Part shown: one piece after another, positions 1 through 10,326 of the stretch | Position numbering within the stretch: position 1 is the stretch's first letter | How the letters are laid out: every line of letters starts with the position of its first letter | Assembly: GCA_033065855.1 (NCBI GenBank) | Contig: JAVXUO010002057.1 | Location: forward strand, 62,001-126,000 | Source: Escallonia rubra | Taxonomy: Eukaryota > Streptophyta > Magnoliopsida > Escalloniales > Escalloniaceae | DNA: 64,000 bases | Direction: 5' to 3' | Position numbers and translations under genes: made by a program | Notes under the pieces: model-generated | What the model was told of the DNA's origin: nothing | Database searches by the model: none | The model's input: only the letters and a program-made list of their open reading frames with translations

Positions 1-49
1 ATATTATGGACGCTAAGTTAATGTACGATTATATTTTGTTCTTACAGAT

Positions 50-3000
50 ATGGATTTCAACCCTGGACCTCATGATACATCAATCCTATACGATGACGAT
101 GACCACGTCGCGAGGCACGTATTTAACGGTGTCGATAGGGGTGTTTTGGAAACACGTCAAAGCACAAGTGGCCATTCCGAGTGGGTACTGAATGAGGAAC
201 AAATAGAACTACTGCGAGATCAAAATTTGACGGTGTTCACCGATTGCGGGATTTGGGCTCGGCACGACGATTGCCTTATATCTGCTCTAGTTGAACGATG
301 GAGGGGCGAGACGAACTCATTTCACTTCCGGTTTGGTGAAATGACTATTACATTAGAGGACGTTGGATTTATACTTGGAATCCCATGTCACGGTAGACCC
401 ATTACTTCGGGTAATGGGTCTGCATCCATAGCGAAGATGGCTATGCAGTATTTTCCGGGAATTCCAAGGGAAGCTCTTACAACCAACGGCATAAAACTTA
501 AATGGCTGAGAGAGCAGTACGGCGAGCTACCGGATGAATACACTCCTCATGATTTTTCGGTGTATACGAAGGCATTCCTTTTGTATATTATTGGATCTAT
601 ATTACTTCCGACGCAAAAGAAAAACACGGTGCATCCGAAGTATATGGTGTTCTTGGAGGATCTTGGGGAGGTATACTCGTATTCGTGGGGTTCAGCTGTC
701 CTTGCGCACCTATATCGAGCATTGCACAAAGCTACGAGAAAGGGTGCCAAGTCCATTGCCGCCTGCATCACTCTGTTACAGGTTTGAGCATTAATATTCT
801 TCGTTGACGTGCCAATATATTCGTGATTAATAACTAATTCCATATTATGTTTGCATTCACAGGTTTGGTCTTACGAGAGGCTACCCACGGGTCGTCCACA
901 GCCCGTAGCTGATTCAGATGAGACGTGGCCTAGGGTGTGGGCTTGGGGGCCTAGGCCCAGACGGACTAAACGGGTAGACCCTCACCACAATCTAATGTTC
1001 TATCGGGGGGAACTAGATATGATGGATGCATCCCTGGTGACGTGGCAGCCATATGGGAAGGTGATGCATCGGTTGGATGAGACGTGTTGGCAACTGCCGG
1101 TGTCGTACGTGCTGGCAGGTTTGGTTCGGGTGCCACTTATTCATTTCGAAGTATGTGAGTTTCAGATGCCCGATCGAGCTATGAAGCAAGCTGGCTGTCC
1201 ACAAGGGATTCCAAAACTCGCTGGAGACATGCGGCCATACAGGGGTGGTCGAGGGCCGAACTTCGAGGTGGCTAATGCCTTGATTTTGTTGGGTGACGAG
1301 GTGGATCAGTGGAATACCTGGCAGGAAACGTATGATAGCCTTGTATCGCTCAAGGACGACGGCACCAGTACTGAGGAATACTTACAGTGGTTTCTCAGGG
1401 TGACGCGCACGAGGGTGAATCGCCCTTCCGAAGTGAGGACGTCATCGTACGCGCCACGTGAGGTCTATGACCAGTTCTGGGCATTGAGCATTGTAAGTCA
1501 GCTTGAGTGTCGTTTCAATATTGATTTGCGCACCTTCTCGACCATGCCTGAAATGATGACGGTGATTTTTCTATGCATGTTTGTAGGTTGACAAGGGCAC
1601 TGAGATGTTCAAGCAGCTCGAGCGGTTTGACTGGTATGTCGCGCATGCGCCTGACAGTTTCAAGAGCTCCGTTGAGTCGTACAAGACTGATCTTCACAAC
1701 TTTGGTGTTGCGTACCGGGGTTACCAAGGGGAACCGTCTACTCGCTTGCCTCCTGACCCGTTCGGCTCTCAGCCCCAGCCCCAGAGTCAGGTGTGGGAGC
1801 CGTCTAGTGGCTTGCCTCCTGACGCGTACATCCCACAGCCCGAGAGTCAGGTGTGGGAGCCGTCTAGTGGCTTGCCTCCTGACGCGTACATCCCACAGCC
1901 CGAGAGTCAGGTGTGGGAGCCGTCTAGTGGCTTGCCTCCTGACGCGTACATCCCACAGCCCGAGAGTCAGGTGTGGGAGCCGTCTAGTGGCTTGCCTCCT
2001 GACACGTACGACTTTGTGCCCCAGAGTGAATTCTGGGAGCCGTCTAGTCGCTTGCCTCCTGACACGTACGACTTTGTGCCCCAGAGTGAATTCTGGGAGC
2101 CGTCTAGTCGCTTGCCTCCTGACACGTACGACTCTCAGCGCCAGAGTCAGGTGACCCAAGTAGGAATCCAGGCCTCGCGCCCAAGAAACCGGTCGGATAA
2201 AGGACAAGCGACAAAGCCATTGGGGCGATGGAAGCGGGGTTGGATCGACCAGCACTACTTCGGGCCTGAGCCTGTCAACGATTCAACAGACTTTCCTCTT
2301 GGAACATTGCTAGGTCACACGGATGTGAGAATGTTGGCACCGGAGACAGATATTTCAAATTTTGTCATGAACGCTTATATAGATCTGCTCCGGATTAGAG
2401 AGCTACGTTATAACCATCGCGAAGATTTGAAGCTTAACATGTATCCCACTTATCTTGTCCCATTAATGGTGACCAGCATGAGGGAGTTCACAGAATCGAG
2501 GAGGCGAGGGGCAGGCATGGGTAAGTGGAAACCAGCTAGAAACTTGTTAGCCCTGTTGACCGCAGAGAATCAATGTCACGCTGCTCATGCGAACCTTGTC
2601 ATGATGCCTTGCCATCACGAACACCACTGGTTCCTATTAGTTCTCTATCCAGCGAACAGAGTGGTCAACATATACGATAGCCTACGGGAGGACTCTCCCT
2701 TTCGGTCGCTGGCACAGACATACAGCGAGTACATCACTGCAGTGGTTAGTTTTTATCGGTTGACCTTGGCTCATAGTATATTCTTATCGTAACATATATT
2801 GATGACCTTTTTTAATTGTTGGATGCAGACTACTATCTTCTCGCTAGCGTGCCGAGATTATTCGGGGGAATCCATCACCAGGAATTCGACGGTAGATCCT
2901 TGGACGGTCGAGACGATACAGGACCGACCAAAGCAATATAACAGTCATGATTGCGGGATTTACGTCCTCAAGTACATGGACTACATTGCTCGCTCGGAGG

Positions 3001-3113
3001 TGCTCAGATATACGTCGTGGACAAGGAAGGCTGCCTTGACGTTTAGGTATAGGATAGCCTGGGAGCTGAAAAAAAATGAAGCTAGATGGCTTCATTACCA
3101 TTATCCTACTTAG
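50..3113 (+). CDS. Plant mobile domain + Ulp1 (C48) cysteine protease fusion protein of a MULE
   Basis: Spliced CDS join(50..781,863..1492,1587..2744,2829..3113) gives 934 residues with all intron phases 0. Residues about 1-440 form a plant mobile domain (PMD, aminotransferase-like family of MAIN/MAIL proteins and transposons), with the segment around FGEMTITLEDVGFILGIP. Residues about 505-645 are a Pro/Ser-rich linker of 20-residue repeats. The C-terminal ~180 residues are an Ulp1-like SUMO/ubiquitin-like protease domain: His801 in HHEHHW, Asp818 in NIYDS, Gln877 and Cys882 in QYNSHDCG make a complete triad plus oxyanion Gln. An upstream intron probably ends at 47-49 (TTCTTACAG just before the ATG), so a 5' exon may lie outside. 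In MULEs such genes accompany the transposase; what they do is unknown. Domain calls are from motifs; element membership is inference. Confidence 0.85.
1739..2158 (+). repeat. 60-bp in-frame tandem repeat in the PMD-Ulp1 gene, 7 copies
   Basis: Seven head-to-tail 60-bp units code for a 20-residue repeat with the core SSGLPPDAYIPQPESQVWEP. Copies 2-4 are identical or nearly so, while copies 5-6 form a second subtype (TYDFVPQSEFWEP). Period 60 keeps the frame. The array links the PMD to the protease domain and is probably a disordered spacer. Near-identity points to recent expansion or ongoing homogenisation. Confidence 0.95.
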
Positions 3114-3840
3114 CGTGACTATGGTGCAATGAGCAAAGAACCCCTGAAAAAAATGTTCATAATTTTTTTATTGTTGCTACGAATTTGGCGATACAGTGTG
3201 CACCCATATTAATACATTATAGGATTTTCTGAAAAATTATTTGTCTCGATTTTCGCTTAAATTCATATATATGGCCTATTAGCGTGCCTAAGGGGCAATG
3301 AGCAAAATAGAAATGACAAAAAAAATTACTCAATTTTTCGGAAGCTATGAATTGGGCCCTAAAGTGTGCCCGAATAGGCCCTTCCTAGGAAAACCCAAAA
3401 AATAATGTGTCTCGTTTTTCGCCGAAATTGTTACGAATGGGCTAACTAGCGTGCCTGAGGTGCAATGAGCAAAAAAGAAATGACAAAAAAAATTACTCAA
3501 TTTTTCGGAAGCTATGAATTGGGCCCTAAAGTGTGCCCGAATAGGCCCTTCCTAGGAAAACCCAAAAAATAATGTGTCTCGTTTTTCGCCGAAATTGTTA
3601 CGAATGGGCTAACTAGCGTGCCTGAGGTGCAATGAGCAAAAAAGAAATGACAAAAAAAATTACTCAATTTTTCGGAAGCTATGAATTGGGCCCTAAAGTG
3701 TGCCCGAATAGGCCCTTCCTAGGAAAACCCAAAAAATAATGTGTCTCGTTTTTCGCCGAAATGGTTACAAATGGGCTAACTAGCGTGCCTGAGGTGCAAT
3801 GAGCGAAAAAAAAGTGACAAAAAAAGTACAAGATTTTTCG
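3110..3840. repeat. 167-bp tandem array between the two convergent MULE genes
   Basis: About 4.4 copies of a 167-bp unit start near 3110, 3279, 3446, 3613 and 3780 (spacings 169, 167, 167, 167). Each begins TAGCGTGCCTGAGGTGCAAT or close to it and contains GAAGCTATGAATTGGGCCCT. The middle copies are almost identical; the outer ones are diverged. The first unit overlaps the stop codon of the PMD-Ulp1 gene, and the last runs into the 3' flank of the transposase, so both transcripts probably end inside the array. Confidence 0.9.
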
Positions 3841-3936
3841 GAAGAACAAACCAAATCACAAATTAAAGATTCAACAAACTAAATCACACATTTAAACATT
3901 ATAAACGTTATTCGTTATACAACTGAAACATTAACC

Positions 3937-6237
3937 CTAACACTCTTCATCATCATCGTCCTCCTCGACCATACTGCCAGGTGCAAGACCTAACGCTTTA
4001 TAATGGTTTCTCTTGTCATGATCAGTCATCTTATTACACAACGCACACTTTCGCAATTTTTTTTGACCCGTTTCTTTTTCAATGGGATTCTTCATGCGTA
4101 TTTCTCGTTTTCGCCCTTTTGTTTGAGAAATAATTGGATCAAAAATGTCGTCCTCCTCAACTTGCGTGCTAGTGCCGTCAATGACTGGCTGTTTGGCTCG
4201 ATTGAATCTACCGGCTCGAGTCGTCCGAGTAGTCGGAGTGTCCCGTCTTTGTGGATCAGCCATCCTAAACTGTGCATGCTTAGCCGTATCCCGTGCGGCT
4301 GCTTCAACTTGATACTTGTACCCATCAAACGTTGACGCTGCATCCAATGATAAACTGTGCATGATGTTACAAAGGTGATTATATCGCAGCGGCTCAGATT
4401 GCTCGAAATCAACTGAAACATTGGGCACGTAAGGAATGTGACCGTGGACTCTATTGGCTTCCTTCGTCCACCGTTCCAAGATATACTGTTGAGGGATTTC
4501 ACTAGCATTCTTCGAGATCAAAAGCCTCAACGCGTGTCGACAAAGTATACCTTTATGCTCAAACAATTGACAGTTGCAATTTACCAACCCGGTGTCCATA
4601 CATTTAGCCACGGTAAAATGTCTTCTGTTCCTCGGAGTCGACGAAGAGCACGGATTGGGAAAATTCGTCACGTTTGTCAAAGCATAAACCTTGAGATCTC
4701 TGGTGGAATACTCGTGCAACTTTGTCATGCCATATTGATTCGACTTTAGTAGTTCAACTTGAAACTGTCTAAACATTTCCTTCGTATAGACTTGAGCCGC
4801 ATGAGCCTCCAAAGGTGAAAAGAGTAGTATGGCTCTTTCCTTGTAAGCCGTAGCCGCGTCGGCTTCTCTCTCACGGTACAATTGCCTATCAACGGCTTTC
4901 TGCATCTCCAGTACGAACTCCACTATACTTGAAGACTGGCTTACGTACCCATCAAAGAATGAATTCATAGCTTCGCTTCTCGAGGTCGTAGTCATTCCGG
5001 CTGCAAAAAACTTCTTGGTGTAGGCACCGACCCACTGTGTCTTGATCGCATACAACGATTGTAACCAGCCATGATTGTGCAAAGAGTAGTCATCCATTAA
5101 CGTGGCCCACCTCTCCTCGAACACGTCTACCGTCAACGATTTCTTCACACATGTATTAAAGTCAGTCTTGAATTCCGGATGGGTTGCATATACATGGTGA
5201 AGCCGTTCGGGATATTTGTTGCTTATGTGCCACGTGCACAGGCCATGGTGAGTATCTGGAAGGACCTTAGCGATTGCATTGTTCATTGCCAGATCTTGGT
5301 CGGTGATGATGGTCTGTGGAGGAATACGATACATTGCTTGAAGCCACGTTTCAAATAACCACGTAAATGACTCCTCCGTCTCATCCCTAAGCAGGGCAAA
5401 GCCAAACGAGATTGACTGATAGTGGTGGTTCACCCCCGTGAACGGAGCAAAAGGCATAGAGTACTTATTGGTGCGGTATGTGGTGTCAAACGTCACAACA
5501 TCCCCAAAATTTAGGTAAGCAGCTATAGAACGGGGGTCCGCCCAAAATATAGTACTAATGCGGTTCTCATCATCGAGTTGGATACTGTAGAAAAATCCAG
5601 AATTCTCACTCTGAAGGCACCTGAAGAGATCAATGGTAGCTTGAGCATCATTCCTACCGAAAGACTCTCTCTTCTGAGCACGAAGTTCATTTCGAAGGTC
5701 TACGTCGTTGAAACTCAACTTGTCAATCCCCCCAGCCTGGCCTGAGAAAACCCCCATCATCTTAGAAGGTGGAATTTTAGCGTCGGCCATTGTTGAAATC
5801 AGTTGTCTCTGTGCCGCGCGTATTTCTCGGTGTTGATGAATTTGACCAATCATACTAGGGGTGCAAAACTGATGATTATGGCTCAACTCCATAGCCGTCA
5901 CAACCCAATGGTTTTCAATTTTCCGGTGCACTGCATACACATGGGCTTTGCAGCCGGTACCCGGAAATGTGTCCCGTTTTCTTTGTCTTGTTGTCCCTTC
6001 GTCACTGATCTGAACGACCGGGGGCACATACGGTGCTCCTCTATGACACTCAAATAACCTTGCACCAATTTGATCGGTATTCACCCGTTTTCTAGTCGTC
6101 TTAGTTCTAATACCGAAACCCATCGTTTTCGAATATGCTCTGTAGTATGCTTCGACTTCGTCCAGTGTTTGGAAAATTTGACCCAAGTAAGGTGGATCAG
6201 AACCTTCACAAAAAATATTTCCTCCAGTTGCATCCAT
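3937..6237 (-). CDS. FAR1-related MULE transposase
   Basis: Single open frame of 766 residues starting at the ATG at 6237. Residues about 25-123 are a FAR1-type WRKY-GCM1 DNA-binding domain (Cys64, Cys96, His120, His122). Residues about 245-430 are the MULE transposase core: Asp251 in TFDTTY, Asp313 in ITDQD, the Cys334-x2-His337 motif in LCTWHI, and Glu422 in SRSEAMN give a full DDE set. Residues 554-568 are a SWIM zinc finger (C-x-C ... C-x-H in NCNCQLF and LCRHAL). The tail is basic with a final acidic stretch. It catalyses cut-and-paste transposition in the nucleus. Domesticated relatives are FHY3/FAR1/FRS factors, but the neighbouring Ulp1 gene and repeats favour a transposon gene. No frame breaks are seen. 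Confidence 0.93.
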   Translation of the reverse strand: MDATGGNIFCEGSDPPYLGQIFQTLDEVEAYYRAYSKTMGFGIRTKTTRKRVNTDQIGARLFECHRGAPYVPPVVQISDEGTTRQRKRDTFPGTGCKAHVYAVHRKIENHWVVTAMELSHNHQFCTPSMIGQIHQHREIRAAQRQLISTMADAKIPPSKMMGVFSGQAGGIDKLSFNDVDLRNELRAQKRESFGRNDAQATIDLFRCLQSENSGFFYSIQLDDENRISTIFWADPRSIAAYLNFGDVVTFDTTYRTNKYSMPFAPFTGVNHHYQSISFGFALLRDETEESFTWLFETWLQAMYRIPPQTIITDQDLAMNNAIAKVLPDTHHGLCTWHISNKYPERLHHVYATHPEFKTDFNTCVKKSLTVDVFEERWATLMDDYSLHNHGWLQSLYAIKTQWVGAYTKKFFAAGMTTTSRSEAMNSFFDGYVSQSSSIVEFVLEMQKAVDRQLYREREADAATAYKERAILLFSPLEAHAAQVYTKEMFRQFQVELLKSNQYGMTKLHEYSTRDLKVYALTNVTNFPNPCSSSTPRNRRHFTVAKCMDTGLVNCNCQLFEHKGILCRHALRLLISKNASEIPQQYILERWTKEANRVHGHIPYVPNVSVDFEQSEPLRYNHLCNIMHSLSLDAASTFDGYKYQVEAAARDTAKHAQFRMADPQRRDTPTTRTTRAGRFNRAKQPVIDGTSTQVEEDDIFDPIISQTKGRKREIRMKNPIEKETGQKKLRKCALCNKMTDHDKRNHYKALGLAPGSMVEEDDDDEEC

Positions 6238-6243
6238 ATTTAT

Positions 6244-8413
6244 ACTGAAATCTAAAAAATAAAAATTATATCATTCTCAACAAGTCATAGAATTAAATAA
6301 AAGAAGAATGGACTCTATTTGCAGTGTAATTGTTGGAAAATTTGTATAATGTAAAATTACCAAAATAGCCCCCGATGAGCGGCAAATTACCGAAATGCCC
6401 CCGGGGGTTCATTATCACCATAACGCCCCAAATCAGCTTCGAAAGCACGTTTCAGGTGCTTTGCTTACATTTCTGGACGAAGCAGTCATTTGAAAAACTG
6501 AAAGGGGCAAAGTAACGAAAATACCCCTCTCGGGAATGCGAATTACCAAAATGCCCCCTGCCATCAGAAAAGCTTCATAGTTTTTTCAGTCATCGCCCCA
6601 ACAAGCTTTATCTAATTCACAACTTTAAAGTATAACTTTTCGGATGTCTCACACCCTTTCCTGAACTAAAAGTGGTTCGGGAAATTCGTGTAATGTAAAA
6701 TTAGGAAAATAGAACCCGATGAGCGGCAAATTACCGAAATGGCCCGGGGTTCATTAGGACCCCAACGGCCCGCGAAACGGCCAAATCAGCCTTCGCTAGG
6801 GTGTGCTTACATTTACGGACTGAAAAGGTGCTCGAAAAAGTTGAAAGGGGCAAAATTACGAGAATACCCCTCTCGGGCGGCGAATTACGAAAATGCCCCC
6901 TGGCATCGGAAAAAATCTGAAAAGTGCTTTAAGACGCTATTCTAAGGTTTCTGAGTCCATCCTTGATCTAAAAAGCATTTTAGGGATTTTTCGTCAAAAA
7001 ATCCCGAACCGGTGTCCGGATCGAGCGCTAAAAAGCCTGACGTGCCAAAAAATTGCTACCGGCTTCGGAATGGCCCGAATTCCTGGACCATGGAACCCTA
7101 GCCGCCTTCGCGAGGGTTTGCTTACATTTACGGACTGAAAAGGTGCTCGAAAAAGTTGAAAGGGGCAAAATTACGACAATACCCCTATCGGGCGGCGAAT
7201 TACCGAAATGCCCCATGGCATCGGAAAAAATCTAAAAAGTGCTTTAAGACGCTATTCTAAGGTTGCTGAGTCCATCCTTGATCTAAAAAGCATTTTAGGG
7301 ATTTTTCGTCAAAAAATCCCGAACCGGTGTCCGGATCGAGCGCTAAAAAGCCCGTTCAGCAAAAAATTGCTACCGGCTTCGGAATGGCCCGAATTCATGG
7401 GGAATGGAACTTTCCAACATCCTAGGGCTCTCAAAAAATTTTCGCGCGAAACCGCGCTAGCTTGATATTTTAAATTAGACTGCGAAGTTACAAGGTTGCG
7501 CGTATCAGTTAACCCATTTCCAGTATTTGGAAAAATCTGAAATTTTTACCTGATACAGATATTTTAAAAATAACTAGGGTCTCTTTTTTGTACTTTGGCG
7601 AAATCTAGCTCTAGATATTTTTTATAAATTCGTGAAAATCTGTCTAATTAAGTTTTCACCTTTAGCGACCCCAACGCCCCGCGAATCGGCTTCAAATCAG
7701 CCTTCGCTAGGTTTTGCTTACATTTACGGACTGAAAAGGCGCTCGGAAAAGTTGAAAGGGGCAAAATTACAAAAATACCCCTCTCGGGCGGCGAATAACC
7801 GAAATGCCCCCTCGCATCGGAAAAAATCTCAAACGTGCTTTAAGACGCTATTCGAAGGTTGCTGAGTGCATCCTTGATCTAAAAAGCATTTTAGGGATTT
7901 TTCGTCAAAAAATCCCGAACCGGTGTCCGGATCGAGCGCTAAAAAGCCCGTTCGGCAAAAAATTGCTACCGGCTTCGGAATGGCCCGAATTCATGGGGAA
8001 TGGAACTTTCCAACATCCTAGGGCTCTCAAAAAAATTTCGCGCGAAACCGCGCTAGCTTGATATTTTAAATTAGACTGCGAAGTTACAAGGTTGCGCGTA
8101 TCAGTTAACCCCTTTCCAGTATTTGGAAAAATCTGAAATTTTTACCTGATACAGATATTTTAAAAATAACTAGGGTCTCTTTTTTGCACTTTGGCAAAAT
8201 CTAGCTCTAGCTATTTGTTTATAAATTCGTGAAAAATCATAATTTTGACGCCCTAAAAAATCGCTATTACCGAATCTTTCGAATGTAATACCCCGATTTG
8301 TAAAAACGTAATTTTGACGCCCTAAACACGAATTTTAGACTATGGTAAGAACAATTTAAGCGTAACAACAATTTAAATTAACATTGAATTATAAGAAAAT
8401 TCAAAATACTTAC
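6244..8413 (-). other. Probable 5'-UTR intron of the transposase, filled with repeats
   Basis: On the minus strand a strong donor (ACAA|GTAAGTA, GT at 8413-8412) lies just downstream of a TATA box. A T-rich acceptor (TTTTTTAG or TTTCAG at 6252/6245) sits directly before the transposase ATG. The predicted leader exon (about 8414-8528) has no ATG on the minus strand. The block holds three diverged tandem-like copies (anchors near 6827, 7141 and 7739) of a sequence with ATGGCCCGAAT and ATTTTAGGGATTTTTCGTCA. The 7140-7640 and 7740-8240 copies are nearly the same. Short frames inside are shadows of this repeat. The splice prediction is inference from signals only. Confidence 0.5.
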
Positions 8414-8554
8414 TTGTTTTGACTTGAAAAAAAATGACGGAGAAATCCACCGATCTTCTAGCGTAAATTTTTTTGACAAAAAAAAATTGTGGAGATTATG
8501 TAGGTGAGATAGGGAGAATGATGAGAGCGTAAGAAATAATTCGGGGGAAGAGGG

Positions 8555-8563
8555 TTTTTATAG
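8555..8563 (-). promoter_or_regulatory. TATA box of the transposase promoter
   Basis: The minus strand reads CTATAAAAAC here, followed by a pyrimidine-rich stretch (CCCTCTTCCCCC, then TTCTTACGCTCTCATC) that suits a start site near 8525-8530. A consensus donor follows about 110 bp later. Immediately upstream on the minus strand (8580-8830) is a very C-rich tract. Confidence 0.55.
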
Positions 8564-8579
8564 ACAGAAAAGTGAGCCG

Positions 8580-9065
8580 TGGGAGGGGGGGGGCAACTGA
8601 TGTTGTGCCATGTGTCGAAGAGGGGTGGGGGCCAAAACATGGGAGGAAATTGGAGGGAGGAGGAAAAGAGGGGTCTGCCGAAGGGGGGTGGGGGTCTAGG
8701 AAAAAAAAGTGACAAGGGGGGAGGGGGGTGGGGGCTAGGGGGGGAAAATGGACAAGTGGGGAGGGGGGTGGGGGCTAGGGGGGAAAATGGACAAGTGGGG
8801 AGGGGGAAGAGGGGTGGGGCCAAGGTGGGGGTTACTTCGGGTGAGAGGAGGCAAGGCCGAAAAAACAAAAAAAAAATTGGACCGTGCGATGGCCCAAAAA
8901 GGGTGAGAGGAGGCAAGGCCGAAAAAACAAAAAAAAAAATGGACCGTGCGATGGCCCAAAAATAAATGAGAGGAGGCAAGGCCGAAAAAACAAAAAAAAA
9001 ATTGGACCGTGCGATGGCCCAAAAAAAAATGGACCGTGCGATGGCTGGACCGTGTGGACCGTGCG
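8580..9065. repeat. G-rich minisatellite and 61-bp tandem repeat near the MULE end
   Basis: 8580-8830 is G-rich on the plus strand, with 39-40-bp units around AGGGGGGTGGGGGCTAGGGG repeated two to three times. From 8838 to about 9020 a roughly 61-bp unit containing GAGAGGAGGCAAGGCCG and GGACCGTGCGATGGCCC occurs three times, then the shorter GGACCGTGCGATGG unit repeats. Such subterminal arrays are common inside MULE ends. Proline-rich or lysine-rich frames across it are not genes. Confidence 0.85.
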
Positions 9066-9112
9066 ATGAAAAAAAAAATTGGACCGTGCGATGGCTGGAC
9101 CGTGCGATTGAC

Positions 9113-9183
9113 TTGGGCCAATCGCATGAAAGTCAGGCGATTGGCTTTGGGCCAATCGCCTGACTTTCATGCGATTGGCCCAA
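9113..9183. repeat. Perfect 33-bp inverted repeat (hairpin)
   Basis: The left arm 9113-9145 and right arm 9151-9183 are exact reverse complements, separated by 5 bp (TTTGG). The arms contain GCCAATCGC and GACTTTCATGC words that recur singly around 9260. The transcript would form a stable 33-bp stem. Confidence 0.95.
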
Positions 9184-9310
9184 TGCCAATCATTGGCCCT
9201 TTTTCGCCATAAATGGCCCAGTCCAGCCGTCCTTTTTTATTTTTATTTTTTTATGCAATCGGTAGACTTTCAGGCGATTGGGTGGGAAAAAATATTTTTC
9301 CCACCGGTGG

Positions 9311-9986
9311 GTGTGTAGCGAACCCCTATATATATATCGTGCAATTAAGCTATCTTTAAGTTTTATTACGTTTTTCGCTTTACTTATTAGATATTATAAA
9401 TGGATTTTCAAAGAAGCCTCCACCACCACCACCATTATCGATTTTCCTCTTCTCCTTCTTTCTCCGTTTTCCCTCGAAGCACTACACCACCACTCGTCTT
9501 CCTCTTCCCATTTTTATATATTTTTTGTCAAATCCCACCACCACCACCGGTCTTCCTCTACCCTTGTTGTCTCTATTTTGGTTGAAAAAGCTCTCTACCA
9601 CTGCAGGGCAGCCTCGCCATCGCCATCGCCATCACCGTCTATCTGCTTTAGCTAGGATTTGAGATCCCCTACTGCCTCCCACCATCTTCTCCATCCTTCC
9701 CTCCTTCAACCCTCACTCCGTCCACCTTTCCCTACCTTTTTTTTTCATGAGAGATCACCATATTTACCACCTCGGTTTTTATTTGGGTGAAAACTATTGG
9801 AACGGTGGAGAAGATGAAGTGGGTGGAGATGCGATAGTTGTGGCTTGTAACGGTGGTTGTGTAAGAAAATTTTAGGATTCCCTCCAAAATATTGTCCTTT
9901 ATTTTGGGGTTGTGACCCTTTGTTTAAAAGGAAAGGTTGTGACCTTTTCTTAAAGACAAATAAGTCACTTAATATAAATAAGTCAT

Positions 9987-10028
<42 letters not shown>

Positions 10029-10317
10029 CGCGCTAGAGAGAGTGAGACAATAATTAGAAAGTTACTACTATTAAATATTTTTTCTATGTCAAATATAAGG
10101 ACAATTTGATTGGACGGTTCACAAGTCTTCTTTTAGTTGTGCTACTGGAGGAGACGCTACTATGAACCTATAGATTAAATCTTGAATCATTGTTTCTCGT
10201 TAGAACCTGCTTGAAGGGTCACAACAACAATATAAAGTCAATGAATAAATAATCCACGTCTTTAACAAACCAGATGTTCTTTCCCTTTCTTTGTTACTTA
10301 TGATAAGTGTTGAATTA
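9311..10317. other. Intergenic, pyrimidine-rich; (AG)n microsatellite at 9989-10026
   Basis: 9400-9780 is rich in C and T with CCACCA and CGCCATCGCCATCG runs. A 19-unit AG repeat lies at 9989-10026. No frame here shows a recognisable protein. Nothing else supported. Confidence 0.7.
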
Positions 10318-10326
10318 ATTTTTAAA

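Larger units (their letters stand above)
1..9310. mobile_element. Large autonomous-type Mutator-like element (left end outside window)
   Basis: Two convergent protein genes that typify plant MULEs lie here: a FAR1/MULE transposase on the minus strand and a PMD-Ulp1 accessory gene on the plus strand, separated by a 167-bp tandem array. To the right are a transposase promoter, G-rich subterminal repeats, a 61-bp tandem repeat and a perfect hairpin at 9113-9183. This is the layout known for Ulp1-carrying MULEs (Kaonashi/CUMULE type): terminal repeats, two genes, terminal repeats. The left terminus is cut by the window edge, so terminal inverted repeats and target duplication cannot be matched. 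The right border is a guess based on where element-like repeats stop. Both gene products look intact, so the element may be young or still functional. Confidence 0.7.

Noticed and set aside
3110-3840. Regular repeats resembling a CRISPR-like array
   Set aside because: Whole 167-bp unit repeats without unique spacers, in a plant transposon.
8458-9212. Several frames of 110-170 residues
   Set aside because: Produced by G-rich and 61-bp tandem repeats of the MULE end; they overlap on both strands and show no family features.
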